Positions 45,465 to 57,361 of a stretch of DNA of 64,000 bases are shown here, in pieces (within the stretch, counting starts at the first letter, position 1; each line of letters opens with the position of its first letter). Below the pieces are notes generated by a model that saw only the letters and a program-made list of their open reading frames with translations, had not been told where the DNA came from and ran no database searches. The position numbers and the translations under genes were made by a program. Origin of the DNA: Mangifera indica (Eukaryota > Streptophyta > Magnoliopsida > Sapindales > Anacardiaceae). The stretch covers positions 9,628,251-9,692,250 of the forward strand of contig NC_058151.1 of the NCBI RefSeq assembly GCF_011075055.1, in the 5' to 3' direction.

Positions 45465-46282
45465 GGCAAAAAGACTTACTCCCACAGAAGGTTTAGTATA
45501 TTCTCAAGTTTGTATTGATTAAGTTTTAGAAACTTAAATACTCATTTATTAATTATTAAAGCTAGTAAAATTTATTAAATTTAATGGTATAATTATCATT
45601 TAACATGTAAAATAAAAAAATTTTCCTTATTTCCACTGGCATAATTTTAAAAACTAATAATTTACTCACAAACCCAAGTTTTAAGAAGTTATATTTCCCC
45701 TAGGTTTATTTTTCTTGCCCACATTTTTTAGTCATCAAAATCATCTCCGACTACCTTCAACTGGTCACTAGTCTTTCTTCTTCCAATGTTTTCTCCCTCT
45801 CGACACAGATAGATTGAATCGATTGAATCTCTTAAGACGAAGACGTTTTTCGTGGCCATCTTGAGAGACCCTAAGGCGTTTGAGAGATTTGTACTTCTTT
45901 GTCGGAAAAAAAAAAGATGGTTGGCATCTGAGATGGTCGTCTTCATGGCTGAAGAACGCTATCTTCGTTCGATCTGCATCAGAAGAGAGAGAATGCCAAA
46001 AAGGAGAGAGACTGGGGGATAGTTGGAGGAAGGGGAGGGTTCCAATGGTCAAAAACTAAGGGGAAGAAAAATAAATTGTAAAAAGGAAAATATAACTTTT
46101 TAAAACTTTGGTTTAGTAAAAAGTTGTAAATTTTTAAAACTAATAGAAAAAATATTACTGATTAAATAAAAACTGTACAATTAAATTTTAAAAATTTTGT
46201 TAATTTTAACGGCAAATTATTGAGTGTTTGAGTTTTTAAAATTAAGAATGAGATTTTGAAAATAAATTAAACCTTGGGTGCC
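45465..46282. mobile_element. Long-TIR MITE, copy 1
   Basis: Left end GGCAAAAAGACTTACTCCCA; right end ATTAAACCTTGGGTGCC lacks the outermost 15 or so bases of the inverted repeat. The subterminal AAGAAGTTATATTTCCCC is shared with copies 3 and 4. The centre is rich in CTC/GAC motifs. No transposase. Confidence 0.7.
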
Positions 46283-47131
46283 TTTCGGCGATCTGAATCT
46301 AGCCAAACTTGCAGGCCAAACCCTATACAATCAACTTTCGTACCATCTCTGAAGTCAATGTAAAGTATTTGAAAATTTCTTCCGTTATTATAAATTCAAC
46401 AGCTCCTAATTAATTTTTTTAATTAAGATTAATTTCACAAATAGATCTGAGATACTTAAATATTATTAACCAGATTTAAAATCTAACCCTGGATCAAATC
46501 TTCGCTGGCAAGAGTGGTAGCTCCCATGTCATCTCACGTGACCTGCTGAACATTCTTAGACCAAATTTGTCTGCTTTTATCCTATACTCACGCCCTTTTT
46601 AAGATCTCAAATAACGCGCGATCTGTCTTTCCCACTTATTGTAGGCCTCGATTTGATGTTATCCAATAGAGGAGGCGGTTGGCGTCACGCTCTCTGTTTG
46701 ATGGTTCAATATTTGAATTTGTTTGCAACAGAAGCATCATAAATATTTGTGTGAGTTGATATGTCAAGACTATAAAATACAATAAATATCTCGACAGATT
46801 TTGTTTTCTCCTCTATGCCGAATTTGCCCTTGGGATCAATGGCTTCGACATAGTTGAATGACATTTCTGCCCCATTCTCGTAATAAAAGGGGTAAATGTC
46901 AGCTACCAACCTGGGGTTCATATTTAAAGCATAATATAAATTAATCCCCGAAAGCCTAATAAATTATCGAAATGCCATAAAAGCATACATTTGTAATTAA
47001 TCTATTACGGTAACATGCATTATATAAAATTCAAAAGCTTACACGCGCCCTTAATTTTATATAAAAGTTATAGACGCTCTAATTAATTAGTAAGTCATGT
47101 CATGATCCAAGTCTTGTCACCGAATTGCTTT
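46283..47131 (-). pseudogene. Unrecognised coding-like relic between two MITEs
   Basis: On the minus strand 46921-46706 reads RLVADIYPFYYENGAEMSFN then YVEAIDPKGKFGIEEKTKSV, with unusually protein-like composition and GC for this region. Further down, about 46355-46270, another frame reads YIDFRDGTKVDCIGFGLQVW-like sequence. I cannot assign either to a family. They may be exon remnants of one host gene, or one may be chance. No start, splice signals or promoter can be defended. Confidence 0.3.
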
Positions 47132-47140
47132 TAAAAGAAA

Positions 47141-48194
47141 GGCCAAAAGACTTATTCCCACCCAAGGTTTGATGTACTATCAAACTTATACTACCAACTT
47201 TTAAAAACTTAAAGTCTCACCTATGACCCAGTTTCTGTTAAAATTTTCAATTAAAATTACGGGTAAAATTATTATTTTAATAATAATATTAAAACATATA
47301 TAATTCATTAATTTCTCTTATAAGTTTTTAAAACTAACAATTTCAACTTTAACTAAAGTTTTTCAATTTTAAAAAATCACAATTACCCTTGAACCTAGGG
47401 TTTTATTTTCATCTCTTTGATCACTGATCTTCACCTCTCTAGCCACTCTAAACCTCTTCAGCCACCTATTAATCATGTGTCCAGATTTGCATTAGTCTAA
47501 ACCGATCTAGACGAAGTTGGTGACAAACACGCGAAGATCTTTATCTAGATCAGTGACAAAGATCTTTGTCCATAAAGCATTTGATGAAAGTTGTTTAGAT
47601 CTTCATTCATTAAGACGCGTCTTCCTCAAGTTCTTGTCGAGGAATTTTCTGATACCAGCATCCAAATCTTCTTTCATAAAGACTTCCATCACCCTCTACT
47701 TCTTGTTGAGGCATTTTCTAATTTTGACATCTAAATTTTCGTTCATATATAAAAATGATGGCAATGGTTTATGGGTCAAGGTTGACATTGACTCAGGCAA
47801 AGGAGGACGTTGACATAGATGAAGAGGACGTTAGAAATTGAAGTTCAAGAAGAGGTGAAACTAAAGTTTTTAAAAGTTATAAGAGGTAGTTGAAACAGGA
47901 AAAATATGAAAACCCTAAATGGGGAGAAAATATAACTTTTTAAAATTTAAAAAAAATTTGAGAAAGGGTGAAGATATTAATTTTTAAAATCTAAGGAAAA
48001 ATATAATAAATTATATATTTTTTTAATAATATTATAAAAATAATGATTTTACTCTTACCTCTAACTCAAAATTTTAACAAAAATTAGACTATAAATAAAA
48101 CTTTAAAATTTTAAAAATTAATAGGTATAAAATATTTAAATTATTTTATTTATAAAATATAAATATACATCAAATCAAACCTTCGGCTTTGGCC
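47141..48194. mobile_element. Long-TIR MITE, copy 2, with 9-bp target duplication
   Basis: 1054 bp. Left end GGCCAAAAGACTTATTCCCA; right end CAAACCTTCGGCTTTGGCC has lost some inner TIR bases. It is flanked by perfect 9-bp direct repeats TAAAAGAAA at 47132-47140 and 48195-48203. A 9-bp duplication is the mark of Mutator-like (MULE) transposition. Internal pyrimidine-rich stretch, no transposase. Confidence 0.82.
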
Positions 48195-48309
48195 TAAAAG
48201 AAATAATATTAATAATTATTATTATTTGGCTCTGAGGTAGGCACCTAGACCTCTTATACAGTCTACATTGGAAAATTAGTTTTATCTCTAGAAATTTTCA
48301 AAAAAAAAA

Positions 48310-48636
48310 AAAAAAAGCTACAATGAGGCACCTATTTGTATATGAAATGAAATATTCAATGACTATGGGAATACATTTAATCATCATGACAATGCATTTA
48401 AAGATAGAGTGGAAAAATACGTGAGTTCTTATTATTTGTGGAGCCAAGTAAGATGTGATAGACAAAGCATTAATTCTCTTTCATGCACTATAGATACCCC
48501 GCATTTTGTACAATCGAAAGACATTCAATTAAAACTTATAAACACGTTTTCCAATTTGTTTCTGAACTCTTTTTCTTCTTGTATTTCTTCTGTCATAATT
48601 TCTTTTGTTTGTCTTTTTTTAATTATATTTATAATA
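48310..48636 (+). repeat. Element F 5' LTR, truncated
   Basis: Matches the 3' LTR in its second half: GGAAAAATACGTGAGTTCTT, GACAAAGCATTAATT, CATTTTGTACAA and ACACGTTTTCCAATTTG. The first part, present at 53243-53470, is missing here. Confidence 0.75.
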
Positions 48637-49299
48637 TAGTATTAGTATGATTAATTTAATATTTAAATTATACCATTGTTTTATTTATATAATATAAATA
48701 TAAATATTTTAATTATAATATTATTTTATTTATAAATTATAAATTATAAATATTTCAAGTATTATTTTATTTAAATTTTTGTATTATATATATTTTTTTT
48801 GTAGAAAGTAAATTATAATTATGTCAATTTTTATAATTATCTCATATTTGAAAATGCAAATTATAATTATATTTTATTTACAATTGAAAATTTGTAAAAT
48901 TATAAATATGAACCCGAAGTCTTAAATATCATTATAATATTTATTTGTATTATAGTAATTATATTCAATTTACAATCTAAAGTTTGCAAAATCGTGAAAA
49001 TATATATTTATATATATAGGCTCGAAGTCTCAAATTTTATCACAATATTTATTTGTTTTATAATAATTATATCTTATTTGTAACATGAAGTTTGTATAAA
49101 TCGTGAACTTGAATTTCAAAAATTAATTTCAATATTTTCTTTACGAAACTAGAAGTTTTGTGAATATAAAATAATATTTGAATATGAAGTTATCAAAATT
49201 GGATGGATATAATTAAATTGTTTTTTTACACGATTATCTCTCTAGAATTTATGAGCCTTGAAAAAGTAAATAAATAAAATGTCCCAGAAGGACAAATCC

Positions 49300-49690
49300 A
49301 AGCCATTATTTGACTGGTATCACATGCGTGAAAGATTGCAAACTGAGTATGTGAATGTAATGATAAATCCACTAAATTCATGAAGAAATTTAATAGATAA
49401 ATTTAAACATCAGATTCAATAATACTTCCAATGGTTATGTTTTTTAGTACAACTCTGTTACATTCAAAATCTTTCCTTGACTAAGGTTTAAAAATATTTG
49501 AGAGAAAATATTCATCACATTTCATCTCTAAAATATGCTCCTGTAATAGTAATATCAAGAAAAGAAATTTTGAATTAATAATATGTTTGCTCGTTGATGA
49601 AAAACCATCAAATTTGCCTTATTGGCACTGCATCGTTTCCTGAATTTAATGCGACTACCAGTGATAATTATTATAGGTGTGAGTAAAGTT
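49300..49690 (+). pseudogene. Element F gag remnant
   Basis: Recognisable pieces include a stretch like KLKTEYVNVMINPL near 49330 and SLMKNHQICLIGTASFPEFN near 49595, typical of a plant copia gag that ends before a zinc knuckle. Frameshifts separate them. Confidence 0.6.
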
Positions 49691-50339
49691 ATGAATGAAA
49701 TAAATTTCAATCAAAAGATGATTATAATAGAACATCTCAGTTATACTACTAAAAGTGGACTAAGCTTAAGCGAAATAAAGAATAATACAAAGTATAATAC
49801 AAAACAATAAGTGTGGTTGTAAATGTCATTGGTTCATACCTGTCGTACGCACAAACATTAGGTAAATCTATGTTAAGCATTCATAAAAATATAATTGAAT
49901 TTGCTGATGATTTAGATCTTGTCGATCTAATGAATCTTAATGTTTCAAAACTTCTTTCAAGAGCAAGAATATAAGTCACTTGACTGATGGCGTGAATGTC
50001 CAAGATTTTCATAATTAAAATCTATCATATATCCTTATTTTGAAGTCATGAATATTTTTTTACGTTTTATTATCATAATCTCCTTTCTTTCACTATTTTG
50101 TGTATATTATGACTAACCTAATTTTTAAATGAAAGGATATGGGCTTCAAAATTGAAGCATTAATTTCATACGCTGATGATAGAAATATGTGTTTAATGTA
50201 TAGTGCAACAACGCACACAATTTTTAAAGAATCACAAAAATTTCTTGTCTGGTGAAAAATCTTGCACCGCTTATTCACAAAACAAATTAGTAATCCGACT
50301 ATCTTTATCCAAAGTTGAGTTGAACCCTTATTATTCCTA

Positions 50340-50710
50340 CAAATTATTGAAGGAGATATATGTGGATTTATTCATCCACCTTTATGGTTTTAATTAATGT
50401 ACTTGCACAATGGTTCCATTTTTGTTTATTGACAGTTCGAAATGTTGTCTTTGGTGAACTATTAACTCAAATTATTAAGTTGAAAGTACATTTTTTAGAT
50501 TATTCGATCAAGTCAATACGACTAGATAATACTGGTAAATTTACATTTAAAACATTTGATTATTACTGTATGTATATGGGGATTGATGTTAAACATCCAA
50601 TCTCGTATGTCCACATTCAAAATGGATTAACTGAGTCTCTTATCAAATGGCTTCAAATAATTATATGTACTTTATTACTAAGAACTCAATTATCAACTTC
50701 TATGTAAGGA
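50340..50710 (+). pseudogene. Element F integrase remnant
   Basis: Reads LRNVVFGELLTQIIKLKVHF-like sequence (CLLTVRNVVFGELLTQIIKL), then SIRLDNTGKFTFKTFDYYCM and GIDVKHPISYVHIQNGLTES, the copia integrase core with the Asp and the region of the catalytic Glu (Q-N-G-x-x-E, here TES). About 115 codons remain open. Confidence 0.82.
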
Positions 50711-51699
50711 TAATACATGCTACAATATAAATTTGTTTGTGACTTTTTTCTTATCATCAATATCCCCCGCAATTAATTCTTGATTACTGATCTGACATAT
50801 CTCATTTGAAGATACTTGGTTGCGTTGTATATATTCTTATTGCATCTTCTCAATGCATAAAAAGGGAACTCACTATCATTTGAGAATTTATGTTGGATAT
50901 AATTCACCATATATTATTAGGTATTTGAAACCATTAACATGTGATATTTTTACTATATGATTTGTAGATTGTCACTTTGATGAGATAACATTCCCACCTT
51001 TAAGGAAAAAGAAAAAGTCTCATGAAGTTAGACACAAACTTACTTGATATTTACCTACCATGTCTCATCTAGATCCTTGTATATCTTAAAGTGAAACTGA
51101 AATGCATAAGATAGTGTGTATACAAATTATTACTAATCAAATATCTGATGCATTTGTAGATACAAGAAAAGTGACAAGATCACATGTACCAACTACCAAT
51201 GCCCCAATAAAAATTAATGTGACTAATAAATAGTTTATTCGAGTTGTGACTAATTAATCTATTGCACACTAAAAGTGTGATAAACATGTTAGATCAAAGG
51301 ATACTGTTTATAAAAAACTAAAAACAAAGAATCAAACATCATGATATCCTAAAATGATTGAAAAATCTACTCTTTAATATTCCTTCAGAAGAAGTTATGA
51401 TCTTTGAAGAGACTCGAGCCCTTGAAGTGGCATAAACCCTTGAAGAATAGAAAAAATGAGAATACCGAAATATTTATAAATTATGTTTATATACGAGAGA
51501 TGTGAAACCATGAAATGGTTAATATTGATGATGTATTTTTATTTGCAATAATCATTGAAATTATAAATGATGATAATTTTGAACCATATACTATGAACGA
51601 GTGTAGATAAAGGTGTGATTGGCTTAAATGGGAAGAAAAAATTCAAGCAAAATTAGTTTCACTTGCAAAATGTCAAGTGTTTGGGCTTGTCGTTATAAC

Positions 51700-52040
51700 A
51701 TGTAAGGACGTACAATGCATTGGATATAAATCGGTATTTGTGAGGAAAAAATGAGATTGCTAGATACAAAATAAGACTTATGTCTAATGTTTTTCCCAAA
51801 GGTCAGGGATATACTTTGATAAAACATATGTACCTGTAATGGATATAATTACATTAATATATTTTATTAGTTTAAGAGTTTTTGAAGGACTAGATATGCA
51901 TCTAATGGATGCAGTTATTACTTATTTGTATGAAAACCTAGATACTAAAATTTATATGAAACTTTTTATAAGATTTAAATTGTTTGAAGCGAAAAGGGTT
52001 AATCCAATAGACATGTACTCAATCAAGTTATAAATATTAT
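51700..52040 (+). pseudogene. Element F reverse transcriptase remnant
   Basis: KGQGYTLIKHMYLxMDIITLIYFISLR corresponds to the RT segment preceding the polymerase core, and MHLMDAVITYLYENLDTKIY to the motif HLMDVVTAYLYGSLDxxIYM. The catalytic YxDD region is not preserved. Confidence 0.75.
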
Positions 52041-52939
52041 TATACTGGTTAAAACAATATGAAAAAATGTGGTATAATCACCTATGTAAATATTTGAAAA
52101 AAAATAGAGTTATACAAATTATTCTATATGCCCATGTGTCTTTATCAAAAGCTCAGAATCAAATTTGTCATTTTAGCAATATATGTTAATATATGAATTT
52201 AATTAAAACTCTTAAAGAGTTTTCAAAAACTGTTTAATATCTGAAAAAAAAATTTGAGATAAAGAATATAGGAAAAACAAAATATTGTCTCGCCTTACAA
52301 ATTGAGCATAATTTAAATGAAATACTTATCCATCAGTTAGTATAAATTGAAAAATTCTTAAAACGCTTTGATATAGATAAGGCTTACCTTTTGAGAAACC
52401 CAATGGTCGTTTGGTCTCTTGATTTGAAAAAAGACTTATTTCGTCCCAAATAAGAGGCTAAAAAGATACTCAATCTTGAAGTTCCATGTTTAGTGACATT
52501 GATGTCTAATTATATTTGGTGTAATGCATTAAACTAGATATATCTTTCATAGTGAATTTATTGGCTCCGATTTAGCTCTAAGCCAACTCATTGCCATTGA
52601 AATAAAATTAAGCATATACTTCTTTACTTATGTGGAACTAGAGATTTAAAATTATTCTATTCTATCAAATCCTTTAAAAATCTAGGTTTGGTTGGATATG
52701 TGAATGTATGTTATCTTTCTAACCCTTATAAGGCCTGCTCGTAGACAGGATATGCTTTCACTTATAATGACACAGTAATATTATGACGCTCTACTAAACA
52801 AACCTGAGTTGCAATATCCTCGAATAATTCAGAGATTCTAGTTATCCATTAAGCAAGTCGAGAATATATATAGTTACGCTTTGTCATCCATTATATTTGA
52901 AATACATGTAGTCTTCCTTTCACAATAGAGACTTCTTCC

Positions 52940-53242
52940 ATATTATATGAAGACAATACAATATATATTGCCCATATTAGAGGTAGATATATTAAAAGAG
53001 ACAAAACCAAATATATTTCACCAAAATTCTTTTACACTAATAAACTTCAATAGAGCCAAAAGATTGATGTTAAACAAATACGATCTAGTGACAATCTTAC
53101 TGATTTGTTCACCAAGACATTACCAACATCAATATTTGAAAAGTTAGTATATAACATCGGTATGCAGCGACTCAACAAACAACTAAATTAATCCTACTGC
53201 AAAGAAGGAGAACATCCATCAGGGAGAGCAAATTTTGAAGTG
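52940..53242 (+). pseudogene. Element F RNase H end and polypurine lead
   Basis: Pieces equivalent to CIAQLRGGYIKGDRTKHISPKFF and QIRSSDNLADLFTKTLPTSTF can be read across frames between 52965 and 53155, followed by RLNKQLN. A GGGAGAGCAAATTTTG string ends the element before the 3' LTR. Confidence 0.7.
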
Positions 53243-53553
53243 TGTTATATATTGGATAAAATGTTTACTGTACTCTTTTTTCCTTCACTGAGTTTTGTCC
53301 TATTGAGTTTTTCTGATAAGGCTTTTAGTGAGGTAGTTTAAACATATCTAACCCTACTTTACAGAACATTAAATAATTACATTCCTTTATTTTGGTTTTT
53401 ATCTCATTAGATTTTTCTTTAGCAAAATTAATATAATTATCTATGAGTGGTAAAACTTAAAAAAGGAGTGTTATGTAGCCAATGGCTTTCTACCATGAAA
53501 ATGCAATTAATGACCATGGGAATGTATTTAATGATCATGAGAATGCATTTAGA

Positions 53554-54041
53554 GGGTGTTTGGTTTGATGAATGTTTTATTATTAAAATTGAAATATTAC
53601 CTTGAAGATAAATTACCTTGAAGATTACTGAGTATAAATTTATTATTATGTTTAATAAATTTGGTATATATAAATAATTATTGTGTTTAATTAGAAGTAA
53701 TAAAAAAATACTAATATATTATTTTATTTATTATATGAAAAATTAATAAGTATAAAAAATATTTTTTATATTATTTATTATTTTAATTAAAAATTGAGGG
53801 TAATTTTATACTAAAAATTTAATAAGTAAAGATAAAATAGTATAATAATTAAGATTACCATATTAAATTTTTAATATATAAGGTTAAGGTGGTAATCAGA
53901 TTATCTCCTATATTACCTCTCATATCACCATTGGTAATGAAAGATTATTGAAATCTTTTATTACTGTACAAACCAAATAAAGAAATGTAAATAATAAAAT
54001 ATAGGTTATTAAAATAATATTTAAATCTCTCAACTAAACAT
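53554..54041. mobile_element. GGGTGTTTGG-type MITE, copy 2, in the 3' LTR of F
   Basis: Left end GGGTGTTTGGTTTGATGAAT; right end ATCTCTCAACTAAACA, a decayed inverse. Interior aligns by eye to 43925-44425. It interrupts the LTR of element F, so it is younger than F. Confidence 0.62.
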
Positions 54042-54146
54042 AATATTAATTAAAATAGACACGAAGAAACTTTTTAGGCAAACTTTGAGTGATTTTACTT
54101 TTCTAAGCGAATTTAATTTTGTTTCCTATAATACCTCTCTCTGCTA

Positions 54147-54686
54147 GTTATGTCAAATTCGGTATAGTTTTTTTTGGCAACTTTTTCTTCTAGATCATAT
54201 TGTATGTTTGGTAAGTAGTGATCCAAAGATTCAAAAACTTATTCAGAAACAGATCAATTTTTAGTGTAATACAGATTGAAACGAAAAGATGAACAAGAAC
54301 AAGTGTGAATGCAAGCGAGTGTGTGTGGATACGTATGGGTATGTGTGGTGCTTGCAGGTGTGTGCAATGCATGCAGATACATGCAAGTGTGTACAGTGCT
54401 TTATGAGTGTGCAATATATTATAATACTTTTACATTGTGCATGTATTCTTAGTGCACTTGCATTTTTTGCACATCTACACACACCCGCATACACTCGCAT
54501 TCACCCACACGCACTTGCATCCATTCTTCACACTTATATTCATTTTTTTATTTTGATTTATATTACACTAAAAATTGATTTACTTCTGAATAAGTTTTTA
54601 AATTTTCGAATCATAACTTATCAAACATAAAACATGTTTTAGAAGAAAAGATTATAAAAAAAAAACTATATCAAATCTGATATAAT
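54147..54686. mobile_element. Foldback element with TG/CA-rich core
   Basis: Left arm about 54147-54300 is the imperfect reverse complement of right arm about 54530-54686; for example ATCAATTTTTAGTGTAAT at about 54255 is matched inverted by ATTACACTAAAAATTGAT at about 54562. The core (about 54300-54530) alternates TGTG/GCAT motifs on the left with CACA/CGCA motifs on the right, so the inverted symmetry continues into it. No coding role; apparent reading frames here are by-products of the repeat. Confidence 0.8.
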
Positions 54687-55156
54687 TAATAAAAAATATT
54701 GTTAAAAATAAAATAAAATAATTCAAACTTCATCTAATGGAGTGAAAAAATACGTGAGTTTTTATTGCTTGTTGAACCAATTAAGACAGTATAGACAAAG
54801 CATTAATTGCTTGCCTTGAATTATCTCTCTTACACCCTATAAATACCCCTCATTTTGTACAAACGACAAACATTCACTTAAAAACTTATATACACGTTTC
54901 CCAATTTGTCCATCCACTCTTCTGCTGCTCATATTTCTTCGATCATAAATTCTTCTGCTCTCATTTCTTTTATTATATGTATAACATACTATATATTATA
55001 TACATATTTCTAGGTTGGCCATAAGGAAACACAAAAATAATATATTTTTATGAAATATAATTTAATATTAAAATGTCTCTCTATCATGCATTTAAGTTTA
55101 ATAAGAATAAAACTATTACTTAGCTTTATGAACGAGGAAATCCTTTGTATAAAATA

Positions 55157-55890
55157 AGCTAAAAGACTTAATTCCACTAATCTATTTTCAAACTTTTACT
55201 TATAAAATTTTAAAAATTTAATAAGCTATTAAAATTATTAAAATCGATTAATTTTAAAAATAAAATTATCATTTAACTAATAATATTAAAAAAAACTTAT
55301 TTTCTCCTCTAAAAACTAATAATTTCCTCTCAAGATTAAACTTTAAAAAGTTATATTTTTCCTATAGAGTTTTAATTTTTCAAAAACAATTTTTCGATGA
55401 ACGATTGACATTTCTAACACTCTTTCCCTCTTGACGATATCCCTCTCTCTCCAACAACTTAAAAATCATCTCTCTTAATACCATTCATCCAGATGAATCA
55501 AAGAAGACGAATGTCAGACAAATCAATGAAGACACTTGTCTTGTCTTCATCGATTTATTTAGACGAAGATGAGTTTGGAATAAGGGAATGAGAGGGTCAA
55601 AGGGTGTTGATTGTCAGAGATAGAGAGGTTTTGTCAAAAAATTGAAACTTTAGGAGAAAAATGTAACTCTTTCAAACTTAATTTTAGAAAAAAATTATTA
55701 ATTTTTTAAATTAAAGGGAGAAAATGATATAAATTTTTTTAATATTACTGATTAAATGATGATTTTACTTTTAGAACTAACGAATTTCGTTAACTTTAAT
55801 AATCCATTGATATGTAATTGAGTTTTTAAAACATTGTAGGTGGGAGTTTGGATATAGGCTAAACCTTGGGTGGGAACAAGTCTTTTGGCC
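55157..55890. mobile_element. Long-TIR MITE, copy 3
   Basis: 734 bp. Left end (A)GCTAAAAGACTTAATTCC; right end AAACCTTGGGTGGGAACAAG then TCTTTTGGCC, the best preserved right TIR. Subterminal AAAAAGTTATATTTTTCC as in copies 1 and 4. Central GACGAAGATGAG and TCTTCATCG-type motifs. No convincing target duplication. Confidence 0.75.
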
Positions 55891-56484
55891 ATTATATTAT
55901 TTATCCTTGAAATTAACTGTTTATCCAATTTATTAATTTAGTTGTTTCAGAAACATTTACGAGAATTTTAGATTTTTAACTTTTTAGCAAATTGTGAGGA
56001 CAAAATTAATTACCATGCTAATTAATGGCAGGTAAATATTATTACTCCTGAGACTCATGACATGAAAAGTAATTTTTCTATCAACTTTTTATCTTCTAAA
56101 ATTAGAAATGATATGATTACTTAAGGAAGATTATGTTTGTTAATAATGAGTGTTCATTTATATATCAACAATAATGTATTATTTAATAATTAAATATTAT
56201 TTTATTTTAAAATTAAAATTATATAATTGTATTTTAAAATAAAAGAACCAATCAAACTAATAATATTTTATACATAAGTAATATTATATACATAAATAAT
56301 ATATATAATTTTATATATAAATAATGATATATCACTATATGATTGAATAATTTTAAATTAGAGATAAAATAATATCTAAATATAAGGTGACATATCATTA
56401 TTTGTGCACAAAATTGAATATATTATTTGTGCGTATAGTTTTATTGTTTATATATTATGTTGCTCACAAAAATAATAATTAAAA
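55891..56484. other. AT-rich spacer with a small MITE
   Basis: No gene seen. It holds the intact small AT-rich MITE at 56305-56416; the remainder is simple AT-rich sequence. Confidence 0.5.
56305..56416 (+). mobile_element. Small AT-rich MITE, copy 2 (reference copy)
   Basis: About 112 bp with inverted arms of about 30 bp: ATAATTTTATATATAAATAA at the left and ATTATTTGTGCACAAAATTG at the right, with TGATATATCAC opposing GTGACATATCA. The core is TTTTAAATTAGAGATAAAAT. Confidence 0.7.
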
Positions 56485-57361
56485 GGCTAAAAGACTTATT
56501 TCCACCCTAGGTTTGGTGTACACCTAAACTTTCACTCTTAAGATTTTAAAAACCTAAACACCCACATTTCTATTAAAATTCTTTGTTAGGGTTAAGATTA
56601 AAAATGTCATTTAGCTAAAAATATTTAAAAAATTAAAATTTTATCACATTTCCCCCCCTTAGTTTAAAAAGGTAATAAGATTTTCCTCACCCAAAATTTG
56701 AAAAGTAACTATTTCTCCTTAGAGTTTTTTTCTCCTTCTTTGGTGACTATCTCTTTTTTCGATGGTAGTTGGTCTTTCTAGATCTCTTCTTCTCCTATCA
56801 AAGCCTAAAGATTGACGATCATTTTCATCGAATGAAGACAAATTATCTTCGTCTGACAAAGAGAAGAAGACTTCGTCTTCATCTCTTTGGCCGAATCTAA
56901 TTTGTCTTTATCCAACTGAAGAGGATTCGTGTTCGTTTGGTCAAAGATCAACATCTTCTTATTTTGGAGTGATGTGTTTATCTCCTCTTTGGTTTTAGCT
57001 TTGGTCAATTTCGATAAGAGGCATTCGAATCAAGAGTGATGTATTTGCATTAGAGCAGATGAGTGTCTTTCTTCTTCAACCAATTTTTGACGGAATGGAA
57101 CCAAAGATAGAGAAAGAGTTCTGATGAACACATGGGGGAAAAAATTAATTTTTTAAACTTTTGAATGAAGAGAAATTATTAATTTTTTAAATTAAAGTAA
57201 AAAAATAAAATTTTTGTTTTTTTATTTTCTGTGAATAAAGTGATTTTATCAATAACTCTCATAAAAAATTTTAATAAAATAATATATATTAAAGTTTTTG
57301 CAATTATATAAATAAGAGTTTGAGAGTACACTGAGTCTTAATGGAAATAAATCTTTTGGCC
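56485..57361. mobile_element. Long-TIR MITE, copy 4
   Basis: 877 bp. Left end GGCTAAAAGACTTATTTCCA, CCCTAGGTTTGGTGTACA; right end GAGTCTTAATGGAAATAAAT then CTTTTGGCC. The middle is rich in TCGTCTTC and GAAGACGAA-like motifs. Terminal symmetry is clear although the right end has drifted. Confidence 0.75.

Larger units (their letters stand above)
48310..54990 (+). mobile_element. Element F: old Ty1/copia retrotransposon
   Basis: Plus-strand relics of gag, integrase, RT and RNase H in copia order between two related LTR ends (AAATACGTGAGTT..., ...CATTTTGTACAA...). A degenerate primer site TAGTATTAG follows the left LTR at about 48637. Stops and frameshifts are everywhere, so it is old. The 5' LTR is truncated at its start and the 3' LTR is split by two younger insertions. 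Confidence 0.8.
53243..54990 (+). repeat. Element F 3' LTR with two later insertions
   Basis: Begins TGTTATATATTGG after a purine-rich lead and ends near 54987. The LTR is continuous to 53553, then interrupted until about 54738, and resumes GAGTGAAAAAATACGTGAG. Its proper length without the insertions would be about 560 bp. Confidence 0.75.

Noticed and set aside
47517..47813. 98-codon reading frame inside long-TIR MITE copy 2
   Set aside because: No family match; other copies of the MITE do not keep the frame.
54261..54630. Cys/His-rich reading frames of up to 113 codons on both strands
   Set aside because: They are translations of the TG/CA-rich core of the foldback element; Cys and His come from TGT/CAC repeats and do not form a zinc-finger pattern.
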